Shown piece after piece: positions 1-5,113 of a stretch of 6,845 bases of DNA. Origin of the DNA: Nitrospiraceae bacterium (GTDB lineage: Bacteria > Nitrospirota > Nitrospiria > Nitrospirales > UBA8639); the NCBI GenBank assembly GCA_003523945.1, contig DOFS01000016.1, positions 18,459 to 25,303 on the forward strand, read 5' to 3'. The notes beneath the pieces were generated by a model. It was not told the origin of the DNA, searched no databases, and saw only the letters and a list, made by a program, of their open reading frames with translations. Every line of letters begins with the position of its first letter. Within the stretch, counting starts at the first letter, position 1. Made by a program: the position numbers and the translations under genes.

Positions 1-477
1 CACCACATAATTCCCGGCCTGGGGTGGAAGATCCGGGGCCACAAAGATGATTTCCTGCTCATGGAAGAGGGGTTCCATGGAATCATCCTCGACGTGCATT
101 GCAAACACCCGCGCGCCCGGGAGTTCGGTGTCTACCACCTCTTGTCCATCAACCAAGAAAGAGAATGAGTCCTGATGTTCCACGACATCGCGCGCCTGCG
201 TCCATGAGAGGATCGCCACCTTTCGATACCGGTTTTGGCGACCAGCAACGTCTGTGTTTCTCTGTGAAGGCACTAAGCCGAGTTTATTGAAACGGAGAAG
301 ATTCACATCCAGGTGAAAGTAACGGGCCAACTTCTTCCAGATGTCTGGAGTCTTCGGATCTCTGCCCTTAAGAATTCCATGAATGGTGAATGTAGGCACG
401 CCAATGTCATGGGCCAACTCCTGTTTTGTCAGGCCTTCACTCAATTGGTACTGTATGAGATTCTGAAGACTCATCAT
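1..477 (-). CDS. XRE-family regulator with LexA/S24-like domain, C-terminus cut by window edge
   Basis: A leftward frame is open from ATG at 477 to base 1 (159 residues, no stop), so the gene continues outside the window. AAAGG lies about 8 nt before the ATG; a second ATG follows directly at 474. Residues about 5-60 form an XRE helix-turn-helix: 'LTKQELAHDIGVPTFTIHGIL' at 16-36 is helices 2 and 3. Residues from about 87 onward resemble the S24/LexA fold: 'VAILSWTQA' at 87-95 matches the segment around the phage-repressor cleavage site, and 'DDSMEP' at 131-136 carries the candidate catalytic serine S133. The catalytic lysine would lie beyond the window. The usual Ala-Gly scissile pair reads A95-R96, so self-cleavage is doubtful. 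The likely role is a cytoplasmic DNA-binding repressor, perhaps autoregulatory through the inverted repeat upstream. Which genes it controls cannot be told here. Confidence 0.85.
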   Translation of the reverse strand, partial: MMSLQNLIQYQLSEGLTKQELAHDIGVPTFTIHGILKGRDPKTPDIWKKLARYFHLDVNLLRFNKLGLVPSQRNTDVAGRQNRYRKVAILSWTQARDVVEHQDSFSFLVDGQEVVDTELPGARVFAMHVEDDSMEPLFHEQEIIFVAPDLPPQAGNYVV

Positions 478-527
478 GAACAGTGCCTTTCTTCGATTCA
501 ATTGCTTCTAAGTGCTTGTCTATCTTG

Positions 528-564
528 AGCCATGTCCCACACGAGAACCAAGTGGAACATGGCT
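528..564. repeat. 13-bp inverted repeat upstream of the XRE gene
   Basis: The left arm AGCCATGTCCCAC (528-540) and right arm GTGGAACATGGCT (552-564) pair at 12 of 13 positions around an 11-nt spacer; the single mismatch would be a G-U wobble in RNA. It lies 34 nt beyond the CBS gene stop and 51 nt before the XRE start. No T-run follows on either strand, so an intrinsic terminator is unlikely. An operator for the XRE repressor, with half-sites about 24 bp apart centre to centre, is the better guess. Function is inferred only. Confidence 0.5.
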
Positions 565-597
565 GGTCATCCGTAACGGAAAACGACAGGCCGAGGC

Positions 598-1031
598 TTA
601 TGGGTCAAGTCCCATACCGACGCCCAGGCCTATCCACGCCCGCAAGAGATCATGCCGCGAGACCGAGTAAGCCACGACCCCATTTTGGTCGATCACGGGC
701 AGGTTGAAGACATGATGCATTTCCATCTTCGTGGCAGCCTCCTCAATCCGTGTTGAGGGTGTTACGGCCAGCTGATCGTTGCGCATGATGTCACCCGCAG
801 TGAGCTTGCCAAGATCTTTCCCTGCCGCCAGTGCTCGCATGCCATCAAACTCATTAATAAACACAACGTAGCGTCCCTGGTCATCCACCACAGGAGAACC
901 GGCCGTATGCGTCGAAAGTAGCGCCACCGCGATGGCCAGGCCGTTCTGCTGAAAATGAAACTCTAAGGTGTTGGTCGCGACGATTTGTCTTACGGTGTTT
1001 AACCGCCTACCGGAATACCTTGTGTCAGCAT
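598..1031 (-). CDS. CBS-domain-pair protein with apparent frameshift near the start
   Basis: Two CBS motifs are clear. The first runs through 'AVALLSTHTAGSPVVDDQG' and 'FINEFDGMRAL'; the second through 'IMRNDQLAVTPSTRIEEAA', 'FNLPVIDQNG' and 'SVSRHDLLRAWIGLG'. CBS pairs usually bind adenine nucleotides and regulate a partner; no fused effector domain is seen here. The domain homology extends upstream of GTG 927 ('NTVRQIVATNTLEFH'), but that frame has no ATG, GTG or TTG before a TAG at 1081. A well-spaced AGGAG precedes an ATG at 1031 in the neighbouring frame, which stops after 10 codons (MLTQGIPVGG). One missing base near 1007/1008 would join them as '..IPVRRLNTVRQIV..', giving about 145 residues. 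So this is either a pseudogene, a sequencing error, or a gene using GTG 927, which lacks a visible Shine-Dalgarno and would lose the first strand and helix of CBS1. It lies 49 nt after the exported repeat protein gene, so co-transcription is likely. Confidence 0.75.
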
Positions 1032-1037
1032 GGTCTT

Positions 1038-1042
1038 CTCCT
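1038..1042 (-). promoter_or_regulatory. Ribosome binding site for the ATG at 1031
   Basis: AGGAG on the minus strand, within GAAAGGAAAGGAG, lies 6 nt before ATG 1031. It supports translation starting there, although that frame ends at TAA (999-1001). It is the main reason to suspect a frameshift in the CBS gene rather than a start at GTG 927. Confidence 0.65.
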
Positions 1043-1080
1043 TTCCTTTCATAGGTCCAAGTACAGCAAGCCCGAAAACC

Positions 1081-1932
1081 CTAGCGTTGATGGTCCCTAT
1101 CGTAATTCGACACATCAGTGACCTTATTTTCGTCATCCACAAACAAGCTCACCACGTTGCCTTTTGGCAACGTGGTGAGCTTGTCCAGAACAAGTGGACG
1201 GACCTCAAGGGTGTGGACATGACCCTCATGCGTTTGAATGGAGATCGTGTTGTGATCTAAGGTTTGGAGGATGACGCCTGTCACTCTCTTGAAGGTGGTC
1301 TTGAGGGACGACTTCTTTTGCCTCAACTGCTGAGCCTCCTTGACAGTCTTGTCGCTCTCATAGGTGACATCGGCAATCCCATGCCGTTCATCAAGGAGGA
1401 AGATAACGTGGGCCCCCACTGGAACAGAAGCCACTTTGCTCCTGGCCAGCGGCCTCACGAGGTGAGACTCCTCCGTCCCATCCTCCGTTTGAATCACTGC
1501 CTGTTCATGCCCGGTCATGAGCGGTTGGGCAAGTACACCCCGTATGATTCGATGGTGCTCAATTTCCCCGAGCAAATGTACATCGACGATCAGATTCTGG
1601 TCGTTGACGGTAATTGCAATGCGATCCCCCACCTTGAATTCCGGCAACCCCTTGTCCTTTCGTACGTTCAAAGGAAGATAACGGGGCTGCAAATCACCGG
1701 TATTGACCCTGGCATCGGCACTGCTGATTTCCTCAACCGTCGCAAGAAGGATTCGTTCTCCGGAGAGCAATTCATGATGTCCATCATTTGATTCAGCGGA
1801 GGCAAACACCACGGAAGCACACAACACCAACATAACGACCGGCAAGGTCATTATTGAGACCGCGGAAACTCTCACGGGTAATAGTGTCTGATGTTCAGCT
1901 GTCGTTCGGCTCTGTGACCCTGAGGTAACCAT
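1081..1932 (-). CDS. Exported protein of three tandem beta-rich repeats, unknown function
   Basis: I do not recognise a named family. The start at ATG 1932 is chosen because AAAGGAGG sits 5 nt before it; the frame is open 22 codons further up without a comparable site. The protein has 283 residues. Residues 25-43 are a hydrophobic segment after an unusually long, mildly basic leader, followed by A44-S45-A46, a plausible signal peptidase I site, so it is probably secreted to the periplasm or beyond. C38 is preceded by Leu, which does not fit a lipobox. The rest is three related units: about 60-120, 128-190 and 216-277, with a charged linker at about 194-212. Each unit follows the pattern 'GV-x-Q-T/P-L...I-Q-T-x-(D/E)-G...V-R-P-L...P-x-G-x-x-V...D-(D/E)...V/I-x-D-V'. 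Short beta-rich units like this often form small barrels, but the fold is inferred. A sigma-54 promoter lies directly upstream, so expression is probably conditional. Confidence 0.85.
   Translation of the reverse strand: MVTSGSQSRTTAEHQTLLPVRVSAVSIMTLPVVMLVLCASVVFASAESNDGHHELLSGERILLATVEEISSADARVNTGDLQPRYLPLNVRKDKGLPEFKVGDRIAITVNDQNLIVDVHLLGEIEHHRIIRGVLAQPLMTGHEQAVIQTEDGTEESHLVRPLARSKVASVPVGAHVIFLLDERHGIADVTYESDKTVKEAQQLRQKKSSLKTTFKRVTGVILQTLDHNTISIQTHEGHVHTLEVRPLVLDKLTTLPKGNVVSLFVDDENKVTDVSNYDRDHQR
1143..1184. repeat. Perfect 19-bp hairpin inside the exported protein gene
   Basis: ACAAGCTCACCACGTTGCC (1143-1161) is followed by TTTT (1162-1165) and then by the exact reverse complement (1166-1184). 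It falls within the third repeat of the exported protein, covering D250 to F264, and the encoded 'KLTTLPKGNVVSL' still fits the repeat consensus. In the mRNA the loop is AAAA. No clear T-run follows on either strand, so a standard terminator is not indicated. It lies about 60 nt before the stop codon, between most of this gene and the CBS gene. Confidence 0.9.
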
Positions 1933-1937
1933 TGGAA

Positions 1938-1943
1938 CCTCCT
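1938..1943 (-). promoter_or_regulatory. Strong ribosome binding site deciding start at 1932
   Basis: AGGAGG on the minus strand, within AAAGGAGG, lies 5 nt (TTCCA) before ATG 1932. The open frame extends upstream to ATG 1998, but that start would put the sigma-54 promoter inside the coding region and has no comparable site. Confidence 0.8.
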
Positions 1944-1979
1944 TTGTGTAATTAAAATTTTTCTTACACCCTACAATGT

Positions 1980-1995
1980 TGCATCTTCTACGCCA
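1980..1995 (-). promoter_or_regulatory. Sigma-54 (-24/-12) promoter of the exported repeat protein gene
   Basis: The minus strand reads TGGCGTAGAAGATGCA. Compared with the RpoN consensus TGGCAC-N5-TTGCA it keeps TGGC, TGCA and the strict 12-bp register between the GG and GC pairs; it differs at -21 to -19 and in one T before the -12 element. The predicted transcription start is near 1969, leaving a 37-nt leader with a strong ribosome binding site. Activator genes of the matching type lie immediately upstream, which supports the call. It has not been tested. Confidence 0.6.
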
Positions 1996-2003
1996 CAATG
2001 CCG

Positions 2004-2054
2004 CGATACATATTTAGTGAAACCCGATAATGAAAACGATACGTTATGTATCGT
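2004..2054. promoter_or_regulatory. Candidate upstream activator site with CGATAC repeats
   Basis: A perfect 7-bp dyad, ACGATAC-N5-GTATCGT, spans 2036-2054. A third CGATAC copy starts at 2004 (CGATACAT, 2004-2011) and is the inverse of ATGTATCG at 2046-2053. The main dyad is centred about 76 bp upstream of the predicted sigma-54 start, within the range common for enhancer-binding proteins; the first two direct copies are 33 bp apart, about three helical turns. Binding by either neighbouring activator is inference. Confidence 0.45.
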
Positions 2055-2062
2055 GTTGGAGG

Positions 2063-2087
2063 AAAAAATTAAAAAAATTTTTAAATT
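2063..2087. other. 25-bp uninterrupted A/T tract upstream of the sigma-54 promoter
   Basis: All 25 bases are A or T, with A-tracts of 6 and 7 and a T-tract of 5, making an AT-rich near-palindrome. Such tracts are typically curved and could help looping between a distal activator and the promoter at 1980-1995. Read on the minus strand it is also U-rich RNA downstream of the first activator gene, so it may contribute to transcript ending. Confidence 0.4.
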
Positions 2088-2107
2088 CAGAGAAATCGGT
2101 GGGATTT

Positions 2108-2146
2108 CGTGGGCTTTAGCCACGAGGCGTCGTGGCGGGCAGCCAC
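2108..2146. repeat. Cluster of overlapping, mutually exclusive hairpins
   Basis: Four alternating arms of the CGTGG/CCACG type occur in 39 bases. GCCACGA-GGCG-TCGTGGC (2119-2136) is a perfect 7-bp hairpin. It competes with GTGGC-GGGCA-GCCAC (2132-2146) and with CGTGGGCT-TT-AGCCACG (2108-2124, one bulged G). The two outer hairpins can coexist but exclude the central one. It lies 45 nt past the first activator's stop. It could be part of that gene's terminator or a REP-like element; no T-run follows at once. Confidence 0.55.
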
Positions 2147-2191
2147 TAGAATTGAAGACGGACTATGAATGCAGAGGGAGTTTTTCAAGGA

Positions 2192-3727
2192 CTACTTTTG
2201 TGGGGTTGAGCTCCTCGGACGTTGAAGCCCTAACTTTCTAATCCGGCTCCGGAGCGTGCTTGGGGCCAATCCGAGTTGTTCCGCAGCTCCATTCTCCCCC
2301 TCAATCTGCCAATTGCTGGAGGCCAGGGTCTGGAGGATATGTTGTCGTTCAAAATCGACTAACCCGGCCGGAGCCTTTGATTCATGCGTCGTACTTTGAA
2401 GAATCAAAAGCCGTTCATCAATGCGCAAAACCTTTTGGTGGGAGAGAATCACCGCCCGTTCAATAACATTTTCCAGTTCTCGAATATTTCCCGGCCAGGA
2501 ATACCGGATAAGCCGCTGGAGAGAATCCGGTTCAATCGTTTCGCAGGGCCGCTTGAGTTTAATGGCATAATGCTCCAGGAAATGCTGTGCGAGTTCTGGA
2601 ATATCTTCCGGCCGGGCACGGAGTGGAGGAATGGTAATCGGAAACACATGAAGCCGATAGAAGAGGTCAGCCCTAAAACGACCCCTCTCAATAGCTGAAG
2701 GCAGATCGGCATTGGTCGAGGCCATCAACCGGATATCAACCGGAATGGATTGTTTGCCACCCACACGATCAACCAGGCCATCCTGGATAACCCGTAATAA
2801 TTTCGCTTGGGTCTCCAAAGGAATTTCCCCGATTTCATCCAACAACAAGGTTCCGCCATGAGCTAACTCAAACCGCCCCTCACGCCGTGAGTCGGCTCCG
2901 GTAAATGCTCCTTTTTCGTGACCAAACAATTCACTTTCCACTAATCCTGCCGGGAGGGCCGCGCAATTGACCCGGATAAACGGTTTGTCAGCGCGCAGGC
3001 TCCAATCATGGATGGCTTGAGCGAGAAGTTCCTTCCCCGTTCCCGTCTCCCCGGTGATTAAGACGGTCGCGGTCGTGGGAGCCACCTCGCGGGCAAGTTC
3101 CAACACATGCTGAAAAACCTGACTCCGTCCGACCATGGCCCCGAAGTGCTTGGTCAGTTTAAGCTCCTCGACCAGATAGGTATTTTCTCGTGCCAACTGC
3201 TGACGCAGCAGATTAATTTCCTCATAGGCCTGAACATGATCAATCGCATAGGCGATTTGCATGGCTACTTGTGATAAAAACTCAAGCGCATCTGAGTCCG
3301 GGGTACCAGCATCAACGCTCCCGAGATTCAACACCCCCACACACTTTCCTCTAACCAACAGAGGAAGATTAATCATGCGTCCCAGTCCTTCTTCCACATA
3401 CCATTGATCTTCCAGAAAGACCTGTTCCTGTTTGAGGTCAGGACGGACATGTAAGGTTTTATGATCGTATACCCACCCCATTCCACTCCCCACTCGCGGT
3501 ATCACCGTATCACCTTGGACCACGACCTTGGCCAAATGAGTTGTCACAACATAAAATTGGAACCCGTCGGATTCACGGTCATATAGAGTCACACTTACCC
3601 GCGCCCAGGGCATGACCTGTTCGATCTGCTCGATAATGGCTTGCCAAAGACTATTGGTATCCCGTTGTGAATTAAGCACTATCGCGACATTTAATAGCGC
3701 CCGGTAATTTCTCTCAATTCGTTCCAC
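2192..3727 (-). CDS. Sigma-54-dependent activator with GAF sensor domain (copy 1)
   Basis: This 511-residue enhancer-binding protein uses ATP hydrolysis to open sigma-54 promoters. Domains in order: GAF sensor at about 10-168; a short helical linker at 168-192; AAA+ domain at about 197-432; a Fis-type helix-turn-helix at about 473-503. The AAA+ motifs are intact: Walker A GETGTGKE 226-233, the sigma-54-contacting GAFTGA loop 273-278, Walker B LLLDEIGE 294-301, sensor I around N339, arginine-rich '[10 protein letters not shown]' 350-359, and sensor II in WPGNIREL 411-418. There is no receiver domain, so control is likely by a ligand, redox state or partner at the GAF domain; the layout is FhlA-like. 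Cys129 is also present in the paralogue downstream. The start is GTG 3727; AAAGGA sits 10 nt before it and a second weak GAAGG 3 nt before it. The downstream sigma-54 promoter suggests a local target. The physiological signal is unknown. Confidence 0.93.
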   Translation of the reverse strand: MERIERNYRALLNVAIVLNSQRDTNSLWQAIIEQIEQVMPWARVSVTLYDRESDGFQFYVVTTHLAKVVVQGDTVIPRVGSGMGWVYDHKTLHVRPDLKQEQVFLEDQWYVEEGLGRMINLPLLVRGKCVGVLNLGSVDAGTPDSDALEFLSQVAMQIAYAIDHVQAYEEINLLRQQLARENTYLVEELKLTKHFGAMVGRSQVFQHVLELAREVAPTTATVLITGETGTGKELLAQAIHDWSLRADKPFIRVNCAALPAGLVESELFGHEKGAFTGADSRREGRFELAHGGTLLLDEIGEIPLETQAKLLRVIQDGLVDRVGGKQSIPVDIRLMASTNADLPSAIERGRFRADLFYRLHVFPITIPPLRARPEDIPELAQHFLEHYAIKLKRPCETIEPDSLQRLIRYSWPGNIRELENVIERAVILSHQKVLRIDERLLILQSTTHESKAPAGLVDFERQHILQTLASSNWQIEGENGAAEQLGLAPSTLRSRIRKLGLQRPRSSTPQK

Positions 3728-3988
3728 GGTCCTTCAATCCTTTCTTGAAACCGATTCAACCATAGAACCAAATGCCCTGTCTAATAGGCAAAATGGGCTT
3801 ATGCTCACTCGAAGCCTGAGCCCGTGGAAAATACTTTTCATAAGAGGGACGTGACAAAAAATGAAGTCGTCTTCACCAGATCCTGAAAGGCATGAACAAA
3901 AAATTGACTCGACCCGTACCCACAGCGATAGGATGATATCAGCACGGTTTCACCACGTTTTGTGTGATGCCATCAAGGAGCGATCTCA
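3728..3988. other. Divergent intergenic region between activator 1 and the oxidoreductase
   Basis: It holds the promoters for both flanking genes. An interrupted inverted repeat lies at about 3795-3823 (GGGCT-N3-GCT ... AGC-N3-AGCCC). The rightward strand has no GG/GC pair in sigma-54 register, so the oxidoreductase is not sigma-54 driven from here. On the minus strand AGGCTTCGAGTGAGCA (3802-3817) keeps the register, but with few other matches. No small gene is seen. Confidence 0.5.
3904..3932 (+). promoter_or_regulatory. Possible sigma-70 promoter of the oxidoreductase gene
   Basis: TTGACT (3904-3909, 5 of 6 matches to -35) is followed after 17 bp by GATAGG (3927-3932, a poor -10). The predicted start near 3939 gives a leader of about 50 nt. 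The -10 is weak, so confidence is limited. Confidence 0.35.
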
Positions 3989-4729
3989 ATGGAAAAATAT
4001 TCCAAACCATCCTTGTATAAGGTGGCATTAAAGAAGCGTCAGGAAGTGGCCAAAGGAACCATGGCGTTTTATTTTGATCGACCATCAGGCTTCACATTCA
4101 AAGCGGGGCAGTTTATCGAACTGTCATTACCCAATCTTTCAACATCCGAGCCAGATGGCCATATACGAGCCTTGACATTAGCCAGCGCTCCTTCCGAACA
4201 ACAGTTGATGGTCGCCACGCGTCTTCGGGACACCGCATTTAAACGGATGTTGGTAGAAATACCTCTTGAGACGACAATTGACCTTGAAGGTCCATTCGGA
4301 CAATTCACCATACCGTCTGGCGATTCCCGGACGATCGTCTTTCTCGCAGGAGGAATCGGGGTTACACCATTCCGAAGTATGCTGGTCGAAGCAGCCCGCC
4401 AGAAACTCCCTCATCGTTTTATTCTCCTGTATTCGAATCGGCGCCCAGAAGATGCGGCGTTCCTCGATGAACTGCAAACCCTCCAAGGAGAGAATAAACA
4501 TTTTACATGTATTGGAACCATGACAAGCCCAAACGGAGGCACCAAACCCTGGAAAGGTGAAACCGGCCGGATAGACCAAGTCATGCTCAGAAAATATGTC
4601 AAAGTGACGGAGACAGCTCTGTATTATGTTGTGGGGCCCCCTGCAATGGTCGATGGATTACGAAAGATGCTTGAGTCTGCTGGAATTCACAACGCCAACA
4701 TTCGCTCCGAGGAGTTTGTGGGCTATTAA
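3989..4729 (+). CDS. FAD-binding oxidoreductase of the ferredoxin reductase superfamily
   Basis: This 246-residue protein has the two-domain ferredoxin-NADP reductase layout. The FAD-binding barrel is at about 8-108, including 'KAGQFIEL' 38-45, 'RALTLASAP' 60-68 and 'EGPFGQF' 100-106. The NAD(P)-binding domain is at about 114-246, with 'GGIGVTPFRSM' 121-131, 'LLYSNRRPEDAAF' 146-158, 'VGPPAMV' 215-221 and the usual aromatic end 'EEFVGY'. It should pass electrons between NAD(P)H and a carrier through FAD, in the cytoplasm: no signal peptide or membrane segment is seen. No cysteine cluster for an iron-sulfur centre is present, so it must use a separate partner. The flavin motif normally RxYSxxS reads R60-A-L-T-L-A-S66, with Leu in place of Tyr. 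AAGGAG lies 8 nt before ATG 3989. It is the only rightward gene, divergent from one activator and convergent with its paralogue. The substrate is unknown. Confidence 0.9.
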   Translation: MEKYSKPSLYKVALKKRQEVAKGTMAFYFDRPSGFTFKAGQFIELSLPNLSTSEPDGHIRALTLASAPSEQQLMVATRLRDTAFKRMLVEIPLETTIDLEGPFGQFTIPSGDSRTIVFLAGGIGVTPFRSMLVEAARQKLPHRFILLYSNRRPEDAAFLDELQTLQGENKHFTCIGTMTSPNGGTKPWKGETGRIDQVMLRKYVKVTETALYYVVGPPAMVDGLRKMLESAGIHNANIRSEEFVGY

Positions 4730-5113
4730 ATTTCTCATGAGGATGAGATTGATTCGTTACGCAATTGATGAAATTAGGAAATTTCCTGGGACTTAACCGT
4801 AAGGTACAAATACACAGATTTCATGTTTGAGGAGGAACAGATCACGTTCAGTGCCTGCAGATTTTTTTTCCATGCCAATCCCTCTCACCTGGAGTTGTGC
4901 GAAGAAATTCTTTTAAATGTGTTTTCTTTTTTCAAGAATCGTAACCCTCGGTGTGGCATGTCGATGGCAAGAGAGCCATGAAACACATGGGCGAAAAAGG
5001 AGGGCGTGATCAAACCAGTTAATTGTCTCCATTCTCATGCTCACTTGTGTGTCTAGAGAGGAGCGACGGGGAAGGGTAGGAACGAGAGCAAACGACACAC
5101 TCCACCTGGTGAA
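4730..5113. other. 384-bp convergent intergenic region without a supported gene
   Basis: It separates the 3' ends of the oxidoreductase and activator 2. A 6-bp hairpin TCTCAT-GAGG-ATGAGA (4733-4748) directly follows the oxidoreductase stop but is followed only by TTGATTCGTT, so it is a weak terminator at best. A perfect 12-bp palindrome AGGAAATTTCCT lies at 4776-4787, within a slightly larger AT-rich stem. A short stem ATGGC-N6-GCCAT lies near 4963-4978. An ATG frame from 4823 runs about 49 codons without a ribosome binding site. No tRNA or known RNA is recognised. Confidence 0.55.

Noticed and set aside
1001..1083. TAG readthrough joining the exported protein to the CBS domains, which share one frame
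   Set aside because: The frame is indeed open between them, but a secreted protein fused to a cytoplasmic nucleotide-sensing domain makes little sense, and a good ribosome binding site with ATG at 1031 points to separate translation and a frameshift instead.
1030..1791. Plus-strand frames of 76 and 175 residues opposite the exported protein gene
   Set aside because: They are antisense shadows of a gene that has a signal peptide, internal repeats and a strong ribosome binding site.
3160..3700. NorR-like nitric oxide sensing by the GAF domain of activator 1
   Set aside because: The Asp and Cys iron ligands of NorR do not have counterparts at the aligned positions as far as I can judge; Cys129 falls at a different place in the fold.
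3802..3817. Second sigma-54-like element on the minus strand before activator 1 (AGGCTTCGAGTGAGCA)
   Set aside because: GG and GC are in register, but the flanking matches are poor (no leading T, no TT before GC), and it overlaps an inverted repeat. One such match is expected by chance in a few hundred bases.
4733..4748. Intrinsic terminator of the oxidoreductase gene
   Set aside because: The stem is only 6 bp with low G+C and no run of T follows, so it is noted as a hairpin only.
4823..4981. ATG-led frame of about 49 codons in the convergent gap ('FHANPSHLELCEEIL' and so on)
   Set aside because: There is no ribosome binding site before the ATG, no recognisable domain, and the C-terminal part is low in typical coding features. 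The GAGGAGG inside it leads only to a 21-codon GTG frame.
4913..5098. Leftward 61-residue frame starting 15 nt after activator 2
   Set aside because: The GTG start has only a GGAG practically touching it, the composition is unlike a normal protein, and no family is recognised. Chance frame in an intergenic region is more likely.
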